Source: an unicellular cyanobacterium SU3
GTDB lineage: Bacteria; Cyanobacteriota; Cyanobacteriia; Cyanobacteriales; Microcystaceae
Direction: 5' to 3'
Length of the DNA stretch: 64,000 nucleotides
Assembly (NCBI GenBank): GCA_002172675.1
Contig: NETF01000081.1
Location: 1-64,000 of the forward strand
Position numbers and translations under genes: made by a program. Numbering within the stretch: position 1 is the stretch's first letter; each line of letters opens with the position of its first letter. The notes beneath the pieces are model-generated. The model saw only the letters and a list, made by a program, of their open reading frames with translations. It had not been told where the DNA came from and searched no databases. This document shows positions 18,745-25,987 of this stretch, in pieces.

Positions 18745-19281
18745 CTAGTGTATCTTTTCAGGGCTATTTGTAGGAAGTAGGTAAATGATCCCAGAGACTA
18801 AAGTTAATACTACAGACAACCAAAACACTGTAATAGAGACGGTTTCCCAAGGTTGGGGAAGGGGTGAAATCAATAGTGCGATCGCCGTTATTTGGGTGAC
18901 GGTTTTCAATTTGCCCCAGATATTTGCCCCTTGAATGGTGGTATTTCCGGTTAAGTTGGGGTTAATACGCCATCCTGCGATCGCTATTTCTCGGCCTAAT
19001 ATTAAAAACACACCCCAAGCTGGAACTTGTTGCAAAGAAATTAAACATAATAGAGGTGCAAGGACTAATAATTTATCTACCAAAGGGTCAAGAAATTTGC
19101 CTAATTCGGTGACTTGATTTAACTTTCTCGCTAAATAACCATCTACCCAGTCTGTTGAGGCTGCAATGAGGAAAATAACCACGCATATCCAACGATGGGA
19201 AGGGGTAGGAGTGTTGAGAAAATAGAATAAAAAAGGTAGTCCGATTAAACGAGAAACGGTGATCCAAGTGGGTAAATTCAT
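18745..19281 (-). CDS. pgsA: CDP-diacylglycerol-glycerol-3-phosphate 3-phosphatidyltransferase
   Basis: 178 residues, multi-pass membrane. The CDP-alcohol phosphotransferase motif D-x2-D-G-x2-A-R-x8-G-x3-D-x3-D is complete (TDWVDGYLARKL followed by GKFLDPLVDK). It makes phosphatidylglycerol phosphate, leading to PG, the only phospholipid of thylakoids. It is in tandem with crtH on the same strand with a 25-bp gap, so an operon is likely. Confidence 0.93.
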   Translation of the reverse strand: MNLPTWITVSRLIGLPFLFYFLNTPTPSHRWICVVIFLIAASTDWVDGYLARKLNQVTELGKFLDPLVDKLLVLAPLLCLISLQQVPAWGVFLILGREIAIAGWRINPNLTGNTTIQGANIWGKLKTVTQITAIALLISPLPQPWETVSITVFWLSVVLTLVSGIIYLLPTNSPEKIH

Positions 19282-19352
19282 GGTTAAACTTATTATAATA
19301 AAAATAAGGCTTGATTTATTATATGATTAAACGATTGAGTAGAGTTAAAGTT

Positions 19353-19628
19353 ATGACGATTATTTTAGAGAATCTTGACCCTGAAATATTAGAAAAATTG
19401 CAAAATCAAGCGATTTCTCATGGTCGAACTTTAATAGAAAAAATTGAGATTATTTTAATCAATGAAGCTCAAAAAGATAAAATTGAGACTCGTTATAATG
19501 CTTGGGGTAAAACTTTAAATCAAAAATCTATTGAAGATACGATTAATGAAATGAAAAAGTTAAGAAAAAACGTTGCTATAGATAGAAGTGAGATTCTGGA
19601 TACGAAAGAAGACGGAAGACGATTTTGA
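19353..19628 (+). CDS. FitA/VapB-like antitoxin
   Basis: 91 residues from MTIILENLDPEILEKLQNQA. The N-terminal part fits a ribbon-helix-helix (Arc-like) DNA-binding domain of FitA/VapB antitoxins; the C-terminal half is the usual toxin-binding tail. The ATG at 19353 is chosen over upstream in-frame starts because the family begins at this point. Its stop overlaps a TTG-started frame that begins like a VapC toxin but is broken (next entry), so this antitoxin appears orphaned. Confidence 0.65.
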   Translation: MTIILENLDPEILEKLQNQAISHGRTLIEKIEIILINEAQKDKIETRYNAWGKTLNQKSIEDTINEMKKLRKNVAIDRSEILDTKEDGRRF

Positions 19629-19728
19629 TTGAATTTGTTTTAGATTGTTCAATTTCAATTATTCGGTGTTTCAAAAATAAATTATATACTATAATTAAAC
19701 TTATAGAACAATTGAAACTTAAAAAGAT
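19625..19728 (+). pseudogene. Truncated VapC (PIN) toxin start
   Basis: The TTG at 19625 overlaps the antitoxin stop by four bases, as in working VapBC pairs. The reading frame starts IEFVLDCSISIIRCF, which matches the N-terminus of PIN toxins with its first catalytic Asp, but about 30 residues later similarity ends and the hicB start follows at 19729. No further PIN acids are seen, so the toxin is dead. Confidence 0.6.
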
Positions 19729-19935
19729 ATGCAATATCAAGTTAATCTTAAAAAAACAGAAGAAGGATATGCAGTTTGGTGTCCTAGTTTACCTGGATGT
19801 GCTTCTCAGGGAATCACAAAAGAAGAAGCTCTTGAAAATATTCAGGATGCAATTATTTCTTATTTAGAAGTTGCTAGAGAACTGAATCAGGAAATTGAAT
19901 CTTGTTATGTAGAAGTTGAATTAAATCATGCCTAA
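19729..19935 (+). CDS. hicB: HicB-like antitoxin
   Basis: 68 residues with the HicB partial RNase H fold: MQYQVNLKKTEEGYAVWCPS, LPGCASQGITKEEALENIQD and AIISYLEV. There is no C-terminal DNA-binding domain, typical of short cyanobacterial HicB proteins. It neutralises HicA. It overlaps hicA by 8 bases, so it is translated together with it. It sits directly behind a broken VapC remnant; the order hicB-hicA is the reverse of the classic E. coli arrangement but common in cyanobacteria. Confidence 0.88.
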   Translation: MQYQVNLKKTEEGYAVWCPSLPGCASQGITKEEALENIQDAIISYLEVARELNQEIESCYVEVELNHA

Positions 19936-20140
19936 TGTTCCTGGAATTAATCATAAACGAGCAATTAAAGCATTTGAAAAAGCAGGTTTTCAGATTGTAA
20001 GACAGGGTAAACATATTACTATGACTGACGGTGAACATATCTTAATTATTCCTAGAGCAAATCCTATTAATGGTTATACAATGGGAGCCATTATTAAAGG
20101 TTCAGGAATGACAGTTAAAGACTTTAAGAAGCTTTTATAA
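19928..20140 (+). CDS. hicA: HicA-like mRNA interferase toxin
   Basis: 70 residues, double-stranded RNA-binding-like fold. The catalytic His lies in RQGKHITMTDGEH, where HicA proteins have G-(S/K)-H. The N-terminal INHKRAIKAFEKAGFQIV is the first helix. It cleaves mRNA when free of HicB. It appears intact. Confidence 0.88.
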   Translation: MPNVPGINHKRAIKAFEKAGFQIVRQGKHITMTDGEHILIIPRANPINGYTMGAIIKGSGMTVKDFKKLL

Positions 20141-20222
20141 ATCATAAAAATTTAGATATCGCTATTTTAATTCTTTGGATATCTTGAGATTTAATTGAGC
20201 GAAAATCTTTTTTACACGCTTA

Positions 20223-20519
20223 TTAAATTCGATTCTGTAAAGACTCACTTTCAAGCTCTAAGTCATTAAAAAATTGCTCAAAAGTCAGTCTTTCTTGTTC
20301 ATCATCATTGATTCGTTTGTCTGCTTCTTGAATGTCAATTTTGTCTTCTGCTTGTTCTAGAAGTTTGATAAAGAGTTCATAGTCTTTTGCTGGAATCATA
20401 TAAACTGCTTGTTCAGGTTGTTCAATTTTAATATGTTCTAAATCACAAGCGACATGATTTAAAACATTTGTAAAATTAGTTTTTGCTTCTTGAGAGGATA
20501 AAGACCATATTTTGATATT
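20223..20519 (-). pseudogene. Phd/YefM-type antitoxin, start codon not visible
   Basis: On the minus strand an open frame of about 98 codons reads IKIWSLSSQEAKTNFTNVL near its start, like Phd/YefM antitoxins, and ends in an acidic tail. No ATG, GTG or TTG precedes the conserved start: a stop at 20520-20522 is followed by AAT ATC AAA ATA. It therefore starts at a rare codon or has lost its start; an ATG occurs only about a third of the way in. No toxin gene follows. Confidence 0.5.
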
Positions 20520-20682
20520 TTAGATAATTACTAGACATTTTAATTATAGTATAGTCAAGAATCCATTAAGTAGGGTGCGCTCTAGCTAACTAGAGTTTTT
20601 CGGAATAAGTTATAATTTTGATGATGTCGTAACGCACCGAAATTAGAGCAACTATTAAAAAGTTTATCTTTTTAACTGAGTA

Positions 20683-21315
20683 TTACTCAGACTCAAATTG
20701 ACTTATTTCATCACGGCAATCGTGTATTGTTTTTTCTATTTTATGAAGGTTTTTCCAAACTTGATATAAAGATAAAAAATGTGATGATAAATATACTTTA
20801 TTCACCTTTTGTGCTTCTACCATTTCAACTAAGTCTAAAAATTCCTGACTTATCAGTAAATCTATGATATTTTCTAATTGTTTTAAACGGATACTTATAG
20901 AAGCTATAGAAATACTATTAGAAAAATTTTGTACTTTTGTAATTTCTTTAGTTTGTGATATATTAATCGAATCCAATGCTTGAGAAGCTTTAATTTGATT
21001 TATTTTGGCATTTCTCAAAGCAGTTTGCTGTTTATATTTCTGAGTTTGCAATTGATATTTTTGCTGTCTTATTTGAGATTTTTTGCGTTCAATAAATTCT
21101 TTTTGTTGTTTTAAATCAAATAAATCATTTTTTATCTCTTGCTCGATGATTTCCATTTGATTCATAATCCGTAATTTGTTGCTACTATTTAATGTCAATT
21201 CTAGTTCTTCTTGCAAGGATTTTAATTTTGTCTTTAACGATTGGTGCTTATTTTTTTTATTAGACTCTTCTGTAAAAAGTTTCCATTCTAATGCTTCTAT
21301 TTCCTGATTAGACAT
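20683..21315 (-). CDS. Coiled-coil protein of unknown function
   Basis: 210 residues rich in Lys, Gln and Glu with long predicted coiled coils (about 15-115, then 145-200). No membrane segment, signal or catalytic motif. It stands alone at the edge of the toxin-antitoxin patch, divergent from thrS. The family was not recognised. Confidence 0.6.
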   Translation of the reverse strand: MSNQEIEALEWKLFTEESNKKNKHQSLKTKLKSLQEELELTLNSSNKLRIMNQMEIIEQEIKNDLFDLKQQKEFIERKKSQIRQQKYQLQTQKYKQQTALRNAKINQIKASQALDSINISQTKEITKVQNFSNSISIASISIRLKQLENIIDLLISQEFLDLVEMVEAQKVNKVYLSSHFLSLYQVWKNLHKIEKTIHDCRDEISQFESE

Positions 21316-21471
21316 AAAATTGCTACTTTATATGATAAGTGGATAAATCTAGAGTTCCCTAAACTTTTCTTACAGTAATCATACTGATTGAAAATTTATT
21401 GATTTAACTTGCTGTCTTCCCCATTCCCTCAGACACAATAAACTAGATAAAGAGTTATCGTATGAATGTGA

Positions 21472-23298
21472 ATGGTTAAACAAGCTGCATCACCCGAAGT
21501 ATCAGAACAACAACCCATCAAACTACCGCGCACCAGCGAATCTGATCACTTAAAACGTATCCGTCACACGGCATCCCATGTGATGGCCATGGCCGTGCAG
21601 AAATTATTCCCGAAAGCGCAAGTAACTATCGGTCCCTGGACAGAAACCGGTTTTTACTACGACTTCGATGTTCCCGAACCCTTCACGGACAAAGACTTAA
21701 AAGCGATTAAAAAAGAGATGATCAAAATCATCAAAAAAAAGCTTCCCCTCGTCCGTGAAGAAGTTTCCGCCGAAGAAGCCAAAAAACGCATTACCGAGCT
21801 ACAAGAACCCTATAAACTAGAAATCCTGGAAGGTTTAGAACCCCCCATCACCCTCTATCATTTAGGGGATCAATGGTGGGATCTTTGCGCCGGTCCCCAT
21901 GTGGAAACCACGGGAGACTTACACCCGAAAGCGTTTGACATCGAATCTGTGGCCGGTGCATACTGGCGAGGTGATGAGACGAAAGCGCAACTGCAACGCA
22001 TCTATGGCACTGCCTGGGAAACCCCGGAACAGTTAGCTGAGTATAAGCGACGCAAGGAAGAGGCGTTAAAGCGCGATCACCGTCGGTTAGGTAAAGAGTT
22101 GGGGTTATTCATCTTTTCGGACCCTGTGGGCCCTGGTTTACCCCTATGGACCCCTAAAGGAACCATTATTCGGTCTACCTTAGAAGACTTTTTGAAGCAG
22201 GAACAACTGAAACGCGGTTATCTTCCTGTGGTGACTCCTCATATTGGCCGGGTTGACTTGTTTAAAATGTCTGGTCACTGGCAAAATTACAAAGAAGATA
22301 TGTTTCCCATGATGGCCGAAACGGAGGAAGCAAAAACCTCAGAAATGGGGTTTGTTCTTAAACCAATGAACTGTCCGTTTCATATCCAAATTTATAAGAG
22401 TGAGTTACGATCTTATCGTGATTTACCGATACGTTTAGCAGAATTTGGGACGGTTTATCGCTATGAACAATCAGGAGAATTAGGGGGTTTAACCCGTGTT
22501 CGTGGGTTTACGGTAGATGATTCCCATTTGTTTGTTACGCCGAATCAATTAGATGATGAATTTCTCAATGTTGTCGATTTAATTCTCTCAGTATTTAGAA
22601 GTTTACAACTGAAGAATTTTAAAGCAAGATTAAGTTTTCGAGATCCTAATTCTGATAAATATATTGGCTCAGATGATGCTTGGAATAAGGCAGAAAATGC
22701 CATTCGTCGCGCCGTTCAAACCTTAGAAATGGACTATTTTGAAGCAGAAGGAGAAGCAGCCTTTTATGGTCCAAAATTAGACTTTATTTTCCAAGATGCT
22801 TTAGAAAGAGAATGGCAACTGGGAACGGTACAAGTTGACTATAACCTCCCCGAAAGATTCGAGTTAGAATATGTCGGAGAAGAGGGCAACCGTCACCGTC
22901 CCGTGATGATTCACCGCGCACCTTTTGGGTCATTAGAGCGTTTAATTGGTATTTTAATCGAAGAGTATGCCGGTGATTTTCCTTTGTGGTTAGCACCCAT
23001 TCAAGTGCGTCTTTTACCGGTTAGTGATGTCCAGTTAGATTATGTTAAAGATGTCGCTAACAAAATGCTTTCTTTAGGTATTCGTGCAGAAGCAGATACA
23101 TCAGGAGAAAGACTCGGTAAAATGATTCGTAATGGGGAGAAACAAAAGATTCCTGTTATGGCCATTGTTGGGGCAAAAGAAATTGAAGAAAATGCCTTAA
23201 GTATTCGGACTCGTGCATCGGGTGAGTTAGGAACTATGGCTGTTGATGAGGTGATAGAAAAGTTAAATGATGCTATCACAAATCATAGCAATTTTTAA
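21472..23298 (+). CDS. thrS: Threonyl-tRNA synthetase
   Basis: 608 residues, class II aaRS charging tRNA-Thr. The editing domain is seen in RHTASHVMAMAVQKLFP and LCAGPHVETTG; the catalytic core has LKPMNCPFHIQIY, FGTVYRYEQSGELGGLTRVR and VMIHRAPFGSLERLI (motif 3), and the anticodon-binding domain ends the protein. Zinc ligands Cys in MNCPFH and later His are as in the family. The N-terminal TGS domain of the E. coli enzyme is missing: the editing domain starts near residue 27, a shorter form known in cyanobacteria. The start is ATG 21472. Confidence 0.95.
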   Translation: MVKQAASPEVSEQQPIKLPRTSESDHLKRIRHTASHVMAMAVQKLFPKAQVTIGPWTETGFYYDFDVPEPFTDKDLKAIKKEMIKIIKKKLPLVREEVSAEEAKKRITELQEPYKLEILEGLEPPITLYHLGDQWWDLCAGPHVETTGDLHPKAFDIESVAGAYWRGDETKAQLQRIYGTAWETPEQLAEYKRRKEEALKRDHRRLGKELGLFIFSDPVGPGLPLWTPKGTIIRSTLEDFLKQEQLKRGYLPVVTPHIGRVDLFKMSGHWQNYKEDMFPMMAETEEAKTSEMGFVLKPMNCPFHIQIYKSELRSYRDLPIRLAEFGTVYRYEQSGELGGLTRVRGFTVDDSHLFVTPNQLDDEFLNVVDLILSVFRSLQLKNFKARLSFRDPNSDKYIGSDDAWNKAENAIRRAVQTLEMDYFEAEGEAAFYGPKLDFIFQDALEREWQLGTVQVDYNLPERFELEYVGEEGNRHRPVMIHRAPFGSLERLIGILIEEYAGDFPLWLAPIQVRLLPVSDVQLDYVKDVANKMLSLGIRAEADTSGERLGKMIRNGEKQKIPVMAIVGAKEIEENALSIRTRASGELGTMAVDEVIEKLNDAITNHSNF

Positions 23299-23304
23299 CG
23301 GTTT

Positions 23305-23323
23305 GGGTGGGCATTGCCCACCC
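23305..23323 (+). terminator. Hairpin after thrS (terminator, repeat family copy 1)
   Basis: GGGTGGGC and GCCCACCC form an 8-bp stem round ATT, 6 bases after the thrS stop and followed by TATTTTG. The same palindrome recurs at 23745-23761 and, changed, at 25422-25440. Confidence 0.7.
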
Positions 23324-23344
23324 TATTTTGTTCTTAATTTACTT

Positions 23345-23659
23345 TTATGTTTCTAAAGCTTTTAAAAATAAACTTGGGGTTAAAATTTGTGTACTATGAT
23401 AATCTTTTAAAGACAGTAAATGATTATCTAGAGATACTAAATAGTCGGCTTTAGCTTCATAAGAAGCTGCTAAAAACATATTATCATTGGGATCAATCTC
23501 ATCTAAAATAGTGGCTTGATAAACCCCTTCTATCTTTAAGGCTAAAGTTTCAATAATTGTTGCTAAATTTTCGATTAATTCTGAGTTAATTCCTTTTCGT
23601 AAAAAAACAATAATTAATTCTTCTTGTAACTGAGGAGAAATTACTAACGTAAAACTTCC
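23345..23659 (-). pseudogene. PIN-family toxin, N-terminus missing
   Basis: An open minus-strand frame of 104 codons reads GSFTLVISPQLQEELIIVF, then ILDEIDPNDNMFLAASYEAK and ADYLVSLDNHLL, ending TPSLFLKAL. This matches the middle and end of PIN_3 (COG1569) toxins, including the conserved Asp residues of DPNDNMFL and the final D-(x)-H-L-L stretch. The N-terminal strand with the first catalytic Asp is absent: a TAA at 23660-23662 closes the frame and no start codon precedes the conserved part. It is probably a dead toxin. Confidence 0.6.
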
Positions 23660-23744
23660 TTATCGGTAATTGTTATCAAATATTTAAACAATCAAGGATT
23701 TATATGATTTACTCTTTAAAAATATCCTGATTTAGGAATAGTAG

Positions 23745-23761
23745 GGTGGGCATTGCCCACC
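23745..23761. repeat. Palindrome, repeat family copy 2
   Basis: GGTGGGC-ATT-GCCCACC, identical in core to the hairpin after thrS. It lies between the truncated PIN gene and the amylase gene and may act as a terminator for leftward or rightward transcripts. Confidence 0.6.
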
Positions 23762-23814
23762 TTACTGTTTGAAAATTGTTGAAAACTTATATACAATCCT
23801 CAACAAAAATAAAA

Positions 23815-23845
23815 CGATCGCAAAGAGATCCGCTTCGCAGTGCGC
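23815..23845 (-). repeat. Short palindromic repeat, copy 2
   Basis: Minus-strand copy of the block at 229-260 (GCGCAC-x-GCGAAGCGGATCTC core) with a few differences. It abuts the stop of the amylase gene with one base between, so it may form its 3' end. Confidence 0.6.
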
Positions 23846-23846
23846 T

Positions 23847-25178
23847 TCATTTTTGAGCTAACCACATTTGAGCAGTTCTAGGATTAATTGATAGATGAAA
23901 GCGATCGCCTTCAATTGTCATTTTGTTATTATTCAGACAATCTTCGTAGAGACTGGGATTTTTTAAGCCTGAAGTGTCAAACTCCACTGAAGCATGATCA
24001 CCCCCTTTATTGATAGCAACAATGCCACAATCTCCCCGTCTGAAGATTAACACTAAGTCGCTTTCATATAACATGGTCATCTGTTTTCCTTGAACCTTAT
24101 TGTGAAAGCGAATCATGCGCTTAATATCGTCTCGTTTAAACGCATCACACCAGCGATCGTGATCTTCAGGATATCGGTGAGCGGATTCGTTATGATCGGA
24201 GTAAATTAAAGGAAGACCGCCATCTTTTCCGACAATATAAGCATAAGCTAAATTTTCATCGGTGCGATCGAGTAACAAGTTACGAAAATCCTCATTATGA
24301 GGAAGATCATGATTGACCACAAAAGTCACGGACCTAGCCCAAGGTAAACCGTTATTCTCGTTTTCAGGACGGGCTAGTGTTCTGAGAGAACCTCCCATAT
24401 TGAATGCGTTTCGGATGGTTTGAAACAAACGAAAATCATAGGCAGAGATCCAAGTTTCTTGGAGAAAGGGATCTAAAAAGGTTTTTTCTTCATGATCATT
24501 GGTGGTTAACACTTCCCCAAACAAATAGCGTCCCGCTAAGGAATCACTATCGGCAAAATTATCAATCATTCGCGTGCTTATATGTTTAATTGCATCAATA
24601 CGGAAGCCATCAAAGCCCATTTTTGCTAAAGCTGCTAACATGGTTCTTTGCTGCAACAAAACCCAAGGAGAGTCCATTAAATCGGGTAAATCACTGATAT
24701 CTCCATAGATAACCCGGTGTCGATCAGACCATTCATGATCTTCAATATTTCCTGAACGATTAAAATCATGACCCGAAAATAAGCCTTCATTCAAATCGCC
24801 ATATAATTTATTGGCTTCAAATAAGTCTCGATTATGTTGATAGTTAGCGAGTTCAGCCTCCCCTGGAAAGTTTAAGCGATCATCTCTTTGTTCATTGGCC
24901 ATGTGGTTGATGACGATATCAGCATAGACTTTGAGTTTATGCTCACCGGTATGACATTGTTTGATCAATTCCTCTAGTTCTTTTTTCCCTCCTAAATGGG
25001 ACAAAAGCACTCGATAATCTTTAGGTTGATAACGTTGCCACCAGTCCTGGGAATTGACATCTGAATATAGAATAGGTGGAATTAGTAGCGCACCATAACC
25101 TGCTTCACGTATTTCTCCTAATCGATCAATAATTTCTTGATACTTCCAATTAAAAACATGAAGTACGACATCACTCAT
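23847..25178 (-). CDS. Alpha-amylase family protein (GH13)
   Basis: 443 residues, no signal peptide, so cytoplasmic. The four GH13 regions are present: DIVINH (87-92), GFRIDAIKH with nucleophile Asp195, the acid/base Glu222 in GEVL, and VVNHD with Asp291. Retaining alpha-glucan hydrolysis or transfer is expected. The small size is typical of simple alpha-amylases. A second, different GH13 lies at 37.5 kb and a GH57 at 3.2 kb, giving this window three alpha-glucan enzymes. Confidence 0.88.
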   Translation of the reverse strand: MSDVVLHVFNWKYQEIIDRLGEIREAGYGALLIPPILYSDVNSQDWWQRYQPKDYRVLLSHLGGKKELEELIKQCHTGEHKLKVYADIVINHMANEQRDDRLNFPGEAELANYQHNRDLFEANKLYGDLNEGLFSGHDFNRSGNIEDHEWSDRHRVIYGDISDLPDLMDSPWVLLQQRTMLAALAKMGFDGFRIDAIKHISTRMIDNFADSDSLAGRYLFGEVLTTNDHEEKTFLDPFLQETWISAYDFRLFQTIRNAFNMGGSLRTLARPENENNGLPWARSVTFVVNHDLPHNEDFRNLLLDRTDENLAYAYIVGKDGGLPLIYSDHNESAHRYPEDHDRWCDAFKRDDIKRMIRFHNKVQGKQMTMLYESDLVLIFRRGDCGIVAINKGGDHASVEFDTSGLKNPSLYEDCLNNNKMTIEGDRFHLSINPRTAQMWLAQK

Positions 25179-25487
25179 AACAATTTTTTTCCTTGTAGCG
25201 GGGTCTTGCTTGCAGTTGCAATAATGCCATTATAACTAACAATGACCTCTATCTTTTTGTTGTACATTGAGTTAATAACTTAAATAAAGTAAGGCAACGA
25301 AAAGTAAAAGATATCTAAAAATAAATGAAGATAAATAAACAAAAATTAAGTAAAAAGTTAAGATAAAATAACAGTAATTCAAAAAACTTAATATAATAAT
25401 TTGGCTAAAAAAATAAAATTTAGGTGAGCATAGCCCACCTAAAAAATGTCAGTTATTGAGTTAAGAATCTAAGGGAAAAAATTAAAC
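25179..25487. other. AT-rich intergenic region with a terminator
   Basis: About 310 bp with very high A+T and no supported gene. It must contain the amylase promoter near 25200. The only structure is the hairpin at 25422-25440, downstream of the next gene. Confidence 0.5.
25422..25440 (-). terminator. Terminator of the helical acidic protein gene
   Basis: AGGTGAGC and GCCCACCT form an 8-bp stem with one A-C mismatch around ATA; on the minus strand it is followed by a T-rich stretch. It looks like a diverged copy of the GGTGGGC palindromes near 23.3 and 23.7 kb. Confidence 0.55.
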
Positions 25488-25931
25488 CTAACTATTTTTA
25501 TCCTTAGAAGGTGCGGTTAAAATTTCCCAAGCCGCTTTGGCCGCTTCATTCAGGCGATCGCCAAAACTACTCACTTCCTTAACCACACTATTCCATTCTT
25601 TAACCACACTCTCCCAATCTTTTTCTACCTCCGTTTGAATGTACTTAACCGCTTCATCAATGCGTTGAGGATCAAATAGCTTTCGTTCTTCGATATCTTG
25701 ACGAATGCGCCGAACTGTGTCTAAATAGTTCTCACGGGCTAATTCTCCTGCCTCCTTCGCTTCAGTTAAGGCTTTACTTCTAATGGCCTCAATCAATGCA
25801 GTGGTTTCTTGTTGAATCTCACTAGGGGTTTTAGATGAGTCTTCGGAAACGACTTCAGGAGTAATCGCTGTCTCTTCGGTGTCTGTGGGGGTAATGGCGC
25901 TTTCTTTAGGGACTTGAGATTCGGTATTCAT
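25488..25931 (-). CDS. Acidic helical protein, unknown function
   Basis: 147 residues. The N-terminal 40 residues are Thr/Glu/Ser-rich and likely disordered; the rest is amphipathic helix (IRSKALTEAKEAGELARENY, then EVEKDWESVVKEWNSVV). No catalytic motif or membrane segment. It appears to be conserved in cyanobacteria but I do not recognise its function. Separated by 56 bp from the diguanylate cyclase gene upstream; it could be the last gene of that operon. Confidence 0.6.
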   Translation of the reverse strand: MNTESQVPKESAITPTDTEETAITPEVVSEDSSKTPSEIQQETTALIEAIRSKALTEAKEAGELARENYLDTVRRIRQDIEERKLFDPQRIDEAVKYIQTEVEKDWESVVKEWNSVVKEVSSFGDRLNEAAKAAWEILTAPSKDKNS

Positions 25932-25987
25932 CTTAAATTTTCCTCCTGGGTAACTCTTTACATTACACTTATATTGTTACACAGGGA

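Noticed and set aside
21472-23298. Truncated thrS because the TGS domain is missing
   Set aside because: A shorter ThrRS starting at the editing domain is normal in cyanobacteria, and all catalytic motifs are present.
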